Source: Vespula vulgaris | Lineage: Eukaryota; Arthropoda; Insecta; Hymenoptera; Vespidae | Assembly: GCF_905475345.1 (NCBI RefSeq) | Contig: NC_066602.1 | Coordinates: 2,473,814-2,537,813 of the forward strand | DNA length: 64,000 nt | Reading direction: 5' to 3' | Shown: positions 24,500-37,224 of the stretch, in pieces | Position numbering within the stretch: position 1 is the stretch's first letter | Layout: each line of letters opens with the position of its first letter | Position numbers and translations under genes: made by a program | Notes under the pieces: generated by a model | What the model was told of the DNA's origin: nothing | Databases searched by the model: none | Seen by the model: only the letters and a program-made list of their open reading frames with translations

Positions 24500-25340
24500 T
24501 ACGAAATCGATTCTCGTATTATACTTCGTACGTGATAAAACGGACAAGAAAAAAAAGGAAAAGAAAAAGAAAAAAAAAACAAAAGGAAGAGAAAGAAAAG
24601 CTAGTGGAGGATCCGATTCACAGAGTCCATTAATCCGTATGACAATAAACGCAAACTCTATCGTGTAATAGTTTGTTGAAGAAGAAAGAAAGATAGAAAA
24701 AAGGAAGGAAAGAAAGAGAGAGAGAAAGAGAGAGAGAAAGAGATATTTTTTGGAGGGTCATTGACCGTGGCCGTCGGCGATGTTCGTTTGCTTTGGGTAC
24801 TCTTACGAACCATGTGTGCTACGTTTTAATAGGCTAGAAAGACTACAAGGGCAATGCGTGTGGCAGAAGGGTACAGGTTCCCACGTGGCACTTCAATCGA
24901 CCTATACTACTCTTCAACTACCTACTGAACCTTTCCATGGACCAAGAGAAACAACACAACTGATCGAAAGCTCATCTTTCCATAATAATTAATTAACTAA
25001 TTTATTCCACAATAACGAAGACATATATACATATATACATTCATATATATATGTATATATATATATATATATACATCTTTTGGGATAAGACATCGATCAA
25101 AGTGAAAGATAATTTCCATGGAGGTTTTAAAAGAAACGTCAAAAGCTTTAAGAATGACGATGAGATAAGGTTCCTTTGGAGAACGGATGAAAAAGAAAGA
25201 GAATAATATACCGTAGGTATATTCAATAGGAAAGTGCGTCGGCACGGTAATATTTAAGAAATGTCAATACGTCCTCGTCGTCGTTGAGTAGTATGGCGAA
25301 CGAAACGACCGAGAGGGAGGGTTAAGGGGGAAGGGGGAAA

Positions 25341-25366
25341 GGAGGAGGAGGAGGAGGAGGAGGAGG
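25341..25366. repeat. (GGA)n microsatellite
   Basis: Eight GGA units. Confidence 0.9.
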
Positions 25367-26100
25367 TGGATCAGGGTTCGGACTATGGCAGTTGGGCGAA
25401 GCGATGACAATACGACCACCACTTCTTCACGAAACTAGCCTCGAGGCATCGGTTAAAAAATGAAGGAACGCCTTTGATGTTTCCCCGTTGTCCTAATGAA
25501 AAATTAAAGCCCCTTCTTAAACATCATTAGACACAGAACACTTTCAAGTTCGCCTTTCGATCCTTTCCTCCTCTCTCTCTCTCTCTCTCTCTCTCGTCCT
25601 TCGTCCTATTCTTGGTACCTTCTCCTTCCTTCTATCGTCATCCCTGTTTTTCAGAACGATTCGCCTGCAGCATGCAATCACGTCCCTTATTTCGAATTTC
25701 CGTTTTCTCGTTAACGATCTGAGAACACTCCTTCTATCTCTATCTGACTCTCTCTCTCTCTCTCTCTTTCTATCTTTTTCTCTATCTTCTCCTTCGATGT
25801 AATTTGAAAAACTAAAAGGATGATATAATAATTGTATTTTATTTTCCACGATAATGAAGATATATGTTGACGTAGATATCAAGAAGGAGCCTAATTTTAT
25901 TACTTCTTTTCTTGTGTCTCGTAAATCGAATAAAGCGTCCTCCGCGTTATACTGATTTTCCTTGGAAGCCATCCGGACGTACATGTGGCCACGAAGAGGA
26001 GCCAGTAGTCAGATAAATATCTTCTCACGCGACGGTGTACTAATAAATCATGATGGGAAGGAAGAAAAAAAATCGGTGATCATCTGCCGGCAAAAGAGAG

Positions 26101-26120
26101 AGAAAGAGACAAAGACAGAC

Positions 26121-26152
<32 letters not shown>

Positions 26153-26178
26153 CGAAAGAAAGAGAGAGAGAGAGAGGG
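26101..26178. repeat. Compound (GA)n purine repeat
   Basis: GA tracts broken by GACA and AAAG units. Confidence 0.85.
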
Positions 26179-26617
26179 AGTACAAAGTGATCCATGAGGG
26201 GAATCGTTCTTCTGAATGGTATTCTTGGGAAGCGTCGGCGTCGATTTCCTCTTCCAGAAGCAAAGAACCATACAAAAAACGTGTCTCGCATGGTCGTCGC
26301 ACGACGGTTTCTCCTTCTTCATCATCGTCCTCGAAATAAATAAACGTAGGCTTTTTCAATCGATTATCCTTGTTCTCCTCGTAAGTCCTCATTACGTAGG
26401 TCGATTGATCATAACAATTTGAAAGAGGAGTATCATCGTGCTACGACGATATTTCTTGTTTGCAAAGAATGTAAATAAACATACGATGAAACGACCAATT
26501 GAAAAAGAAGGTGAGAAAATAATGGTCGATCGAGTGATTAGGTATACTCTACCGTTGGATAGACAAAGTACAGGGATCGAGAAAGAGAGAGAGAAAAAGA
26601 GAAAGAAAGAGAGAGAG

Positions 26618-26646
26618 ATAGACAGATAGATAGATAGATAGATAGA
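26618..26646. repeat. (GATA)n microsatellite
   Basis: About seven GATA units after a GA tract. Confidence 0.95.
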
Positions 26647-26899
26647 AAGTGTACGATCGGTGCAAAATTGGAGGACAGTTTTTCGCAAAAGTAGTAGTCG
26701 CCAATAGGTGGAGGAACGGAGTTAACGGATTAGCTGATCGTCCACATCGGGTAGCCAGGAAAACACTCGAGACTCGTGTCGGGCCAGAAACGAATTTCGC
26801 TTCGGACAATGGAGGACTCGATACGGCGGAATCGGCAAAGGGACGGTGAATGCAGGTTCGCGAGTTAATCGAGGGATGAGAAGGTGGAACGAAAAAGAG

Positions 26900-27048
26900 A
26901 GAGAGAAGGAGAGAGAGAGAGAGAGAAACAGTAGTAGGGTTGAAGCCGGGAGGTTGAACGACGATAGCAAGAGGCGAGAGAGAGAGAAAGAGAGAGAAAG
27001 AGGGAAGAGAGATAGGAAATCAGAGAGAGAGAGAGGGAAAGGGAGGGA
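26900..27048. repeat. Purine-rich (GA)n tracts
   Basis: Several GA and GAAA tracts interrupted by a complex 50-bp stretch. Confidence 0.8.
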
Positions 27049-27065
27049 GAGGAGCGAACGATTGT

Positions 27066-27240
27066 TGAAATTTGCATGAATCGATCACGATTGTTTGGCC
27101 GCGGAATGAACACGCCACCACAGGAGAAATAATTCGCAATCCGTGTGCAGGCCGAGCAGCAATCGAGTTACCGTTTGCCATTTCGATTCTGCTCGGTCCA
27201 ACGGACGACAATGGCCCTCCGCCAAAAGCGAATCATCTTT
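27066..27240. promoter_or_regulatory. Candidate regulatory island with octamer
   Basis: Perfect octamer ATTTGCAT at 27070..27077, then ATTGTTTGG (Sox/forkhead-like) at 27090..27098, in about 170 bp of balanced-composition DNA between GA and CT tracts. Several reading frames are open on both strands, but no protein is recognised, so regulatory sequence is more likely than coding. Confidence 0.25.
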
Positions 27241-27379
27241 GTGATCTGTTCTGAGCCGAATGATCGTCGTTGCAAACGATGGAGTCGATGGGGATAGTAG
27301 TTGCTCAGATATCCCTTCCCGTTTTTCATCCAACCTCCAAAACGTTTAACCAAAAGTTAATTCTCTCTATCTCTCTGTT

Positions 27380-27383
<4 letters not shown>

Positions 27384-27424
<41 letters not shown>
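27384..27424. repeat. (CT)n microsatellite
   Basis: About 20 CT units. Confidence 0.95.
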
Positions 27425-27427
<3 letters not shown>

Positions 27428-27746
27428 CCTCTCTTTCAAGAGATATTACAGTTTCATACACTTGCAAGAATTTTCAAAGACAGAGATTTATATAAACTTT
27501 TACATATAAAGCGTTTCCCCCCTTTCGAACGAACGAACGAATGCCGGAGCACTTGCAGCTGAAACAAAAGATCTTCCGTCCATCTAATCCATATACCCCG
27601 GCTCCTTCTTGTTAACAACGACATGTACAAAAGAGTCCGATGCGTGGAGTCACGATGCAGGTACATACATACGTATATTCATCTTCACCGATGAAAAAAA
27701 AAAAAATAATAAAAGAAAGAAAAAAAAGGATGGAAAGAGGGAGGAA

Positions 27747-27748
<2 letters not shown>

Positions 27749-27789
<41 letters not shown>
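27749..27789. repeat. (AG)n microsatellite
   Basis: Twenty AG units. Confidence 0.95.
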
Positions 27790-27792
<3 letters not shown>

Positions 27793-27992
27793 AGAGAAGA
27801 GTAGGGTACTTTTAGCGCGCAAGGATATCGGTACCTGAGCGAGTACAATACGGGCTATATTTTTATGGTGCCGCGACGGGGGTCTAATGGCACCCTGCGG
27901 AAGAAGAGAGAGAGAAAGAGATTGAGAGAAAAAGAAGAATAGAAGCGGTGGGGATTTCGTATAGACGTCATTGTTTCCGTTCGGCACCCTTC

Positions 27993-27997
<5 letters not shown>

Positions 27998-28022
<25 letters not shown>
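27998..28022. repeat. (CT)n microsatellite
   Basis: Twelve CT units. Confidence 0.95.
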
Positions 28023-28030
<8 letters not shown>

Positions 28031-28392
28031 TACTTCACCACCCCCACCTCCTTTGGCATCCCCGTACCGAAAACTACCCCCTTAAAAGGAGGAGGGGGCC
28101 TTGCCTGCCATTCAAGCCACTTTTTCATCTCTCCTCTGTTTCTCTTCCCGCGTTCTTCCACACATAGATTACAATATTACCACCTCCACGCTTCACGATC
28201 CACTCCGTTCTCCACCCTTCTACCCTTCTACGTCTCCGGCAATAGCACGCTCGACCTAGCGGGCTCTCTCTAGCCACCCTCTTTCCCGATGGTGGTAGCA
28301 GCTAACACCGTGCCGTTAGCACGCTGACGCTCCTCTTCCTCTTTCTCTTTCTCTTTCCGCATTCTCTTTCTCTCTCTCTCTCTCTCACTTCG

Positions 28393-28396
<4 letters not shown>

Positions 28397-28431
<35 letters not shown>

Positions 28432-28447
28432 TATATATATATATATA
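28397..28447. repeat. (AT)n microsatellite
   Basis: About 16 AT units, one GA interruption, then nine more. Confidence 0.95.
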
Positions 28448-28657
28448 CCCCCATGCTTCTGATCATAACATAAATTTTAATGATGGCCCTGATGAAAATA
28501 TAAGAACGCCGAGATATTTATGGCGTCTGTCGTATCCCGACACGGTGTCTGAATATTACAACCCTACGATATGAGAGAGACCTATCGTTCTCTTTTACTC
28601 TCTCTTTCTCTCTCTTCTCAAAGTAATAGTAGGTATGTCCTTGATATACGAAATCTC

Positions 28658-28660
<3 letters not shown>

Positions 28661-28697
<37 letters not shown>
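28661..28697. repeat. (AT)n microsatellite
   Basis: About 18 AT units. Confidence 0.95.
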
Positions 28698-28703
<6 letters not shown>

Positions 28704-29279
28704 CATATTTTACTAAATCGATAAGACGATCATCGAGAACAGAAGATAAACTTGAAAGTTAATCGTACTAAGTCGATATAAACTATCCCAACATAGTCGA
28801 TTAGGAATCCAACCGGTATAATAATCACGTTCTTTTGACATTTCTCTCTGTCAATTCGACGAGTTTTCCTATGTCTTGCCCGGTTTAATAAGCCTCCCAC
28901 CCACTTCTTTCTCAAACTACTACCACCACCTCCAGCATCACCCGTCTGTCCATATCTCCAACCCTCCAAGGTCCGCACTTTTGACGCTTCGCTTTGGAAA
29001 TCCTTTGATTCTCATCTTTTCGTGAGCACGAAAACGTTGATGCGCCTCCTCTCTCACTGAAAAGGGGTTCCTTCGAAGAGGGCGTCCCCTGATTGGGACG
29101 ATAAAAGAGGCCCCCGGCGAAACGAAGCGGTGGGGCAAGAGAGGTAAAACACTAATTAGTTATCAAAGGGCGAGGAAGGGTTTGGTGACAAAATAGTAGA
29201 TCGTGGAACGAGCAAGTTCTTCCTCTTATCCCCGTGCCTCGACAGATATATACCAACACACTACCCTGACTCCCTATTC

Positions 29280-29305
<26 letters not shown>
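29280..29305. repeat. (CT)n microsatellite
   Basis: Thirteen CT units. Confidence 0.95.
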
Positions 29306-29313
<8 letters not shown>

Positions 29314-29511
29314 TTCTCTCGAACAGGCAAACAGCATCCAAGCCCGTACAACCCTCTTCCACACCTTTTCCTCCTTCTCTTTCATCCAACGTCGATCTCT
29401 CTGTCTTTCGATTTGCCGTTCCCCCACGATGTCTTAATACTCTCGGGAGGACGGCCCTGTATTGATTTTCGAATCATTAATTCTACGTCTAATCAGAACT
29501 TGTGAGAGACT

Positions 29512-29537
<26 letters not shown>
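29512..29537. repeat. (TA)n microsatellite
   Basis: Thirteen TA units. Confidence 0.95.
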
Positions 29538-29542
<5 letters not shown>

Positions 29543-31195
29543 CGAACGAAGAGGGCAATGTGAACGCGTCACTCTTATCCATCTATAACGTTGTAAATGT
29601 ACCACCTATATATATCCATAGGAAAACCTTATAGCTAATAACATATACTTACAATATCGAATACATGTATGTGTGTATACATAAGTATACTTTCGAAGAG
29701 CGAAATGCTATGCTGACGTTTTCGATGCTACCCTTCGATAGATGAGAAATCGTAGAAAACGCCGCGTCCTCTCAACTACTTAACGTCAAACTAACGTAAC
29801 CACCTACGAAAGAGCATAGTTATGAATGCAATATCTGCCGATATAACCTCCTTCCTCGATCCTTCAATGGATTCTCAACTTCGAATGGATTTTCCCTGTA
29901 CGATTTCTACTGCAGCAAAATCTTTCCGACGAGTCCTTCAAATTCATTTAATATACCATCGATTTTTTTTGTTTTTTCTATTAATCAAACTAATACACAT
30001 ATCATATACATCTACTTACTTAAAATCGTAATTAAAATGTTACACAACATCTGTATTTGTATACGTTTTTACGTACGTATGTATTTAATGTCATCAGTGT
30101 AGATAAATAGATAAACAACGTCCAAAGAAAGATATACTATGTCGTAGGAAAATTTTCGATTGTATATATGTATATATATGTGTGTGTACGTGAAATACGT
30201 CGTTCTTTGTTTCGTCGCAGAAAAATATTCACGCTAATTCGGCAAACGTCGTTGAACTTTAACCCCCTCAAATCAAACTCTCTTTCTCTCTTTATCTCTT
30301 TCTCGATCCTCGCTTTCTCTCCCTCCGATAGAACGGGCCGTCTATCTTACGAATATGTTTGTCAATCCAATAAACGCGCCGCGCGGATTGAAACGTCGTA
30401 CGGAAATATCCAATTGGAAATTCATTCGCCGCTTCGTCGAGCGAATCCGACCTCCCGGATTCTCTCTCTCTCTCTCTCTCTCTTTTTTCTCTCTTTCTCC
30501 ACTACGTTTTTCTCTCTTCGTCCACCTCTCGAATTTATATCTCTTCTCGATTTTATAAATTCCTCTAGTTATCGTGGTAAACCCCTTGCGAGAACCAAAC
30601 ATCGGATTATTGTCGTTGCACGCGGAACAACTCACGCGTGCTCTTGCTTCTCTATCTGTCAACGAAGTTAGCTTTCTCGAGTCTTTCAAAATTTCTTTTA
30701 TCTAGATTTCTAACAATAAAAAAGAACATATATATATATGTGAGAGAGAGAGAGAGAGAGAGATAAAATTTCGTGAAAAGTATAAAACGAATGATGTTGC
30801 ATGAGTCATAAACTACTTCGTTCTCTACTAGTAAGAAAAAAAGAAAGAGAGAAAGAGATGAAAGATACATTAGTCATTTCTCATAGACGTTCTCTACCTC
30901 TTTTCGATGATGATGATACTCGAACGTTTGAGTAATTCATCTAAGAAATTCTGAAAGGAAACGCTGAAAGGAAACGCGTGAAATTTATCGACGAACTACG
31001 AATCGTACGTACGTAATTCTCTCAAAGTCCGCTTCCACCTCCATCTTTACCCTCCCCCTCTCCTCAACCCCCTCTCTCTCTCGCTCTCTCTTTCTTCAAT
31101 TCTCCTTATCCCTTCTCCTCACTCCCCACACTTCGCGATTTCTCCTAGCTAGAACAACGCTAATTATAGTGATGACTAACGGGCACGTTACCGAT

Positions 31196-31335
31196 GTCGA
31201 CGAATGTAGTGCGACCCATTTAAAGGGACCGATGTCCGGTCCGGGATTCGCATTGTCTGGCAATTAACGCGGATTCCGGCTGACAATAAAAATTAATTGC
31301 CGGCGCGTCGGCTTCTAAGACGCATCGGCATTTAC
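31196..31335. promoter_or_regulatory. Candidate regulatory island with inverted homeodomain sites
   Basis: GC-richer complex DNA with GGCAATTAA (31259..31267) and its exact inverse TTAATTGCC (31293..31301), 25 bp apart. Both contain an AATTAA homeodomain-type core. Confidence 0.3.
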
Positions 31336-31396
31336 TTTGAAATATGCTTCTCCATCGATCCCATCCTCGAGTTTTCATATAATTCACAATATGAAA

Positions 31397-31413
31397 TTTA
31401 TTATTATTATTAC

Positions 31414-31446
<33 letters not shown>
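31397..31446. repeat. (ATT)n microsatellite
   Basis: About 16 ATT units with one ACT. Confidence 0.95.
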
Positions 31447-31447
<1 letters not shown>

Positions 31448-33511
31448 TTCAAAGGAATATATATCGTAGTATCTACAGAAATATTTTTCCGTATTAAAAG
31501 TTTAGATCGAGTATCTTCTCAAGCGTTCTCCGATGTAGGCGTAGCTTATAAAAGAGAGAAAAAAAACGGAAAAGAAAAGAAAAAAAAAAAAGAAAAAAAT
31601 TAAAGAAAAATGTATAAGAAAAAAAGAAGAAGAAGAAGAAGAAGAAAAGAAAGAAAAAAATAGATATTCGCGAGACACGCGTGAATCGCATCGGGATCCA
31701 TTCGTACGAATAATACTAATTAACCGAGACATCAGAAATTCTCCCGTAGGAGTTTCCACGGTGGCTCCGGTATTCGCGTACCTTCACCGACAAACCCAAC
31801 TTCGACTGCGTAAGAACGGGCATTACGCGCTTAACAGTGGAAAATTGCCAATTTTCCCTATAATGAAAACTCCCATAGCGGTTAATTCAATTCCCTTCAT
31901 TTCTTCGTATTGAATTCCTTCTCTCTCTTTCTCTCTTTCTCCCTCGTTTCCCGTCTATCTCCCTTTATGTCTCTTTCTCCAAAAACTTAGAATCTCTCAA
32001 ACCGATTAAAGATAAAACGGCGTTCAACGATCAAACCCGTTATTATTAAGATAGGAAAATAATCGAATTGAAACGATTTACCCTTTTTCGACGGGACGCG
32101 CACACGAGTCCGACGATTTCTCAAAGTGTACGTATCTTTTTTTCTTTTACAATCCTTTTCCTTCTTCTTCTTCTACTTCATTTTTTTTTCTTTCTCTTTC
32201 TTTTCCTTTCTTTTCCCTCATTCTTTACGTATCGTAATTTTCAACGAAAATTATCTAAATTCTGGTTTGCGATCGAGTCGTACAATGTGCAACGGACTCG
32301 TCAAATACAATACTACTGCTTATATTGGATTCTACCGCGTGAACGAACGTTAATATTTGATTAGCAAGAAAGAGAAAGATAGAGAAAGATAGATAGATAG
32401 GGAGAGAGAGAGAGAGATGACAAATCTATACCTCCTTCTCTCTGCGTAAATCGAAGCGCGATGTTCTTGTTTGCGATAAATCCTGTGAAATGTAAAGATC
32501 TACTATTCGCAGCTTCCAGAATATTTCGAGAACCGACCGACTCGACTCACAATCGGCAAATAATCCGTGGTGACAGAAGAGAGAAGAGGTTGGAGAAGGG
32601 GTTAAGAGAAACGACGAGTCCGTCGATGATTTTTCCCGGTAGGTATAATATAATATGGTTGGCGCCAGTTTCGAAATTCCTCTTCGGCGATTCTTTTAAA
32701 AACGATTTATCGTTAGACTCGGTACGACGACAATAAAACCCAGACCGAATCGTATCGTATTATTGACGCAAGGCGCCTTTTTCTTTTGGCACGTGCGTTC
32801 CTCTAATAGGTTGTCCGACTTAAGGACAACGCATGACGATTTACGATCTTCGTTCTTCGATAACGATACGACTACGTCTCTCTATCGCGAGATAACGCGA
32901 TGCGACGAAAGAAGAGAATGTATGTATATATTTTTACACCGAGGCTTCCTTCGAAATTTATATTACATACATAGGTAGGTAAACAGATACCTACATCGAT
33001 TACGATCTTTTTCTTTCTCTCTATCTATATCTATCTGTCTATATATCTCTTTTCAAGCTCGGTGATTACTTTTCTAATTCCATTTGCAGATCTTTCCTGT
33101 TAGATGGTAAACGTAATAATGATTTTTACGATCTCGCGATAAATGGCCAATCATGTTTTTTTTGTTTTTTTTTTTTCAAAGAATTCTTAACGGGTGACGA
33201 GTCGAAAACAATTACTAATTGTTCCTATCAATACGCGAAAGTTTATAAAATTATTATTTCTCGACGGGTCGTTTAAAAATTCAGAGAAAGAGAGAGAAAG
33301 AGAGAGAAAGAAAAAGAATAGAAAGAGAGAGAGAGAGAGTTAGAGAGACGATTGATTGATTAGAAATTAACTGCCTCTCGAGATTATCGAGAAAAAACTT
33401 TTCCGATCTCCAGACTGTCTTCTCCTAACAACGAACGTACGAAACAAGGAAGAGAGCGCGCGAAACACATTGAAAAACGGCGCATCGATCAAGAGAGAGA
33501 AGGAGAGAGAT

Positions 33512-33516
<5 letters not shown>

Positions 33517-33573
<57 letters not shown>
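33517..33573. repeat. (GACA)n followed by (GA)n
   Basis: Six GACA units then about 12 GA units. Confidence 0.95.
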
Positions 33574-33578
<5 letters not shown>

Positions 33579-34161
33579 GTAACGACCGTGAACGATTCGA
33601 AAGAAAGGAACAAAAATATCGAGGCCGCTATCCGTATCTGGCGCACGAGAATTCTCGATTAATCGCTCGTAATATCGTACATCTTATTTCGCCGACGTAA
33701 AACCGTCTACCTCCTCCCTCAACACCCCCTCGCCCATTCTACCCCCTACTGTTCACCTCCCTCCTCAATACTCTTCTCTTTCTTTCTCTCTTTTTCTCTT
33801 ACTTTTTCTGTCTCTCTCTCTCTCTCTCTCTTTCTGTAGAACGATTTATGATCGCGACGATAAAAAAAAAATCCGCGAGAGCAAACTTTCCTCCTCCTCT
33901 GTCGTTTCGATCGCAGAAGATGGCATTCGTTTGTAAGCCATTATCGATATCGGCCTCGCGTCGCCCACTCGCAAATAAGGGAAAAATGAGAAAAGAAAGT
34001 AACGTCCGACGTTAATGCCGAGAAGAGTCGAATAATCGTCGTAGTCGACGTCGTAGTCGTCGTAGTCGTCGGCTTTTTATTCTTTAACGTCTTCCGAGAG
34101 GATAATCTTTATGGGAATCAAATGGAATGATTTCGTTCAAACATTCGAAGGAAATGTATTC

Positions 34162-34174
34162 GATAGATAGATAA

Positions 34175-34212
<38 letters not shown>

Positions 34213-34253
34213 GGATGGATGTATAGATAGATAGATAGATAAATGGATAGATA
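34162..34253. repeat. (GATA)n array
   Basis: About 22 units of GATA with AAAT, GGAT and GTAT variants. Confidence 0.95.
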
Positions 34254-34653
34254 TATTCGAGATAGAAAAATCTTTGCTCGTTCGATTTTTATCTTGAGAA
34301 ATAATAATAATAATTTCGAGAAAGAGATTGATCGCACATACATATATATATACATATGTACGTATGTACGTGTATATATATATATATATATATGTTTAAC
34401 ATGCAAATCTATAAAAGTAAGAACTCATGTATCTGTAAACGTGTCCAAAGGCAATACAGTGGTGACGTAGAGTCGAAATAATGTTTATCAGGGGTGAGGA
34501 GTAGGAGGGAGAGAAGGGTGGCGAGGAGGGAGTAGAGTAAGAGTAAAGAGGGATGTTTTGGACGAAGAATGAGGGAGTCTTTTATCGATTTTATCCGCGT
34601 TTTAAATTATTACCCGCTCATTGTAACCAGCACCCTACCCCTGCCCCCCAATC

Positions 34654-34680
34654 TAACCCAACCCAACCCAACCCAATCCC
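34654..34680. repeat. (AACCC)n, TTGGG-type pentamer tract
   Basis: Four AACCC units then AATCCC; the G-rich strand is minus. Confidence 0.85.
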
Positions 34681-35070
34681 ACCCCTAACCCTCCATCCTC
34701 CTTCCCCTTCTCTAACCATCACCGTGCCTTCCGTACGTGGCTATACGACGAGGGGTCGTTCTTTGCATATCGGTCGTGGTGAACGAGAAGGGTTAAGGGT
34801 GGGAAGCGAACTTTGCCTCGGCTTTTTGTTTCGATATTCGTGCCACGAAAGAGAGAGACAGAGAGAAAGAGTGAGAGGGGGTTAAAGAAGAGAAGAGAAC
34901 ACGATGCGTGTATCGACGAAAAAAAAAAGAGAAAGAGAGAAAAAACGATCAATGGGAACATGGATACGTTCGGAGACGTTTGATTATTCTTGGAACAAAC
35001 AATGATTGATTAAAATTTTTATAAATTTCCAGCGATAAGTAGGTAGATAATAGATGTATGTATATATATG

Positions 35071-35160
35071 TGTGTGTGATTTGTTGGATTAAATTATTAT
35101 TATATATTCGTGTGTGTGTGTGTGTGTGTGTGTGTATGATTTATTGAATTAAATTATTAT
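35071..35160. repeat. Direct duplication with a 60-bp period, containing (GT)n
   Basis: 35071..35100 and 35131..35160 agree at 27 of 30 positions, each reading TGTG.TGATTT.TTG.ATTAAATTATTAT. A (GT)n tract (35110..35135) lies between and overlaps the second copy. Confidence 0.85.
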
Positions 35161-36274
35161 ACATCCATGTAATGTAATTGTACAACTATCGTTATATATT
35201 ATTAATGATTTCCAATTAGAAGAGAATGATAATATCGTTGTTAAAATGGTTATATTAGTAGAGTAGATTTGAATTTTCGATCGAGAAATATAATGTTCTA
35301 GCTCTGAACGATTCCACGTCTCCGCTTAGATATAAATATACGCGGGGGTGAAAGCATTACGTTCGATCGGCCGTAATGTTACGTAGAGAACGAACACGTA
35401 TCGCTTCGAATCTATTTAAAAAGGCAAATATGAGTGATCGATGAATGGTCAAGAGACTATCGCAATTTCTAAGCAACGATCGTCATAACAGGGCTCGCGA
35501 AAGACTCGCGATATCGAGCGAGACTGGCTTTGAAAACGGCTCGACGTTTCTTTGGATCTTAGTTTCGAGTAAAGAAGAAATTTAAGAGAGAAACGAAAGA
35601 GATGGTACGATAGGGAAATAAATTGCGATAGGGTTCTCGGCCAAAGAAGGAACGAAGGAAACATCCAGCTATTTCCAAGAGTCTTTTGCTTTCAACGTTT
35701 CAAAAGCTGACGACGACGACTACGACGGCCTCGGGAGAGACGTTAATGGTTTCAATGAGTAAAATTAGGAAATGGGTTCGTCGAAATCAAAGGATAAACG
35801 ACGACCTGCAGTTAATTATCTTTATCGATCATTAAGAAAGTATTCCTAGAAAGGATCTCTCTATAACGACGATAATATCATTTATCTACCATTTTTAAAT
35901 ATTTTTTATAAAATATCAATGAGGAAACGCGAATGTGTCGCGCGAATTGCCGGCTAACGAGAAGAACAGGTTGCGGGTGTTGTTAATGTAAAAAAAAAAA
36001 AAGAAAAAAAGAAAAAAAAACGAGATTGACTTTGTGGTCGGTAGACGAGTTTTCTGCCAACCGTGTGAAAGAAAAGAAAAAAAAACCAACAACAACGACG
36101 ACGACGAAAAAAGAAAGAAAGAAAAAGAAGCAAAAAAAAAAAGAAAGAAAAGCAAAAAGAAAGAAAGAAAGAAAAAAAAAATTCCCTAGAATCTTTACGT
36201 CGCGATCTCGTCCGTGGATTTGGCGATGGTAGACGATAGATCGCGTGGGATGCACACGTGGTGGTAGTTAGTAG

Positions 36275-36340
36275 CAGGTAGGTAGGTAGATAGGTAGGTA
36301 GGTAGGTAGGTAGGTAGGTAGGTGGATAGATAGATAGAGG
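36275..36340. repeat. (GGTA)n / (GATA)n array
   Basis: About 12 GGTA units with GATA at both ends. Confidence 0.95.
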
Positions 36341-36565
36341 GGTTGGAGGCCATAGGAGTTCTGTGCGCGTACGCCTGCATCCCCGTGCATTCAACGAGGC
36401 GTCATAAGCGTATCTGTCGATCTCTATGGATCGTGGCTTTTCAATCGGAAAAAAATTTTCCGCGGAAAGGCGCGGAGTAACGAACTAAAAAAGAGAATGA
36501 GAGATGTATACGTAGATTCGGTTGAAAGTGTAGAGCGAGAGAATGAGAATGAGAATGGGGAGGGG

Positions 36566-36617
36566 GAGAAAGAGAAGGAGGAGGAGGAGGAAGAGGAGGA
36601 GGAGGAGGAGGAGGAGG
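36566..36617. repeat. (GGA)n microsatellite
   Basis: About 16 GGA/GAA units. Confidence 0.95.
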
Positions 36618-37109
36618 TAGAGGAGAACGAAAGGGGGGTGGTAAAGGGGACAGAAAAATGAGAACGACTCGACGAGGAAGGGTGAAGGGCAGAAGGTTTG
36701 GAACACAGAATTCGAACTGCAACGACGCAATATTCAATACGGACGAAGTTACCTACGGGGCAAGAGAAACTTGGCATTTTCCCGTAGATAAGGGGGTCGG
36801 GGGAAAAGCTGACTGGAGGGGATGGAAAATAAGTGATAATGCACCGGCTTTACTTAGCTAATTAGGCTCTCTCTCTCTCTCTCTTTCTTTCTCTATCTCT
36901 CTTACTTTTACTCGCTCGTTCTGTCGAGCGTAATAGTGCCGAGAAAGAGTGAGATGGAAATAGAGAAAGAGAGACGAGAAAAAGAGAGCCCAGAAAGGGA
37001 TATACAGAGAGAAAGAGAAAGAAAGAGATATAGATAGAATGAGAGAGTGAGACGAGGGGAGTAGTCACTTCTGTCTGCTCATCCTCCATCCACCTTCATC
37101 CTGATCCTT

Positions 37110-37146
37110 TCCTCCTCCTCCTCTTCCTCCTCCTCCTCCTCCTCCT
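37110..37146. repeat. (CTC)n microsatellite
   Basis: About 12 CCT units with one TTC. Confidence 0.95.
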
Positions 37147-37224
37147 TCACCTCCTCCTCTCACACACCCTTCATCCTCTTGCCGTCCTTGCCGTCGCCCT
37201 TTGGCCAACCCTCTTTTGCCCACG

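Larger units (their letters stand above)
21260..27000. other. Noncoding segment: repeat-rich with no recognised exon
   Basis: Apart from listed repeats it contains complex stretches at 21830..22090, 22140..22450, 22790..23100, 23930..24110, 24750..24990 and 26640..26870. None encodes a recognised protein or RNA. Confidence 0.6.
27430..31190. other. Noncoding segment: TA/CT/GA tracts and ordinary intronic DNA
   Basis: Large TA tracts (28397..28447, 28661..28697, 29512..29537) alternate with CT and GA tracts. Complex pieces at 28740..29260, 29540..30160 and 30560..30720 show no recognised feature. Confidence 0.6.
31450..37200. other. Noncoding segment: GATA, GGTA, GACA arrays and purine-rich DNA
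   Basis: A-rich (31550..31665), complex (31690..32090, 32440..33000, 35160..35900), then GACA/GA (33517..33573), GATA (34162..34253), GGTA (36275..36340) and GGA (36566..36617) repeats. No recognised gene. Confidence 0.6.

Noticed and set aside
24220..24582. Poly-Leu/Ile/Phe reading frames
   Set aside because: They are translations of the TAA array and A-rich DNA, not proteins.
24780..24992. 70-codon ATG frame of ordinary composition
   Set aside because: Short, no family recognised, no splice or promoter context; kept out of the gene list.
35954..36394. 146-codon minus-strand frame with YLPTYLPT repeats
   Set aside because: It is a translation of the GGTA array and A-rich DNA.
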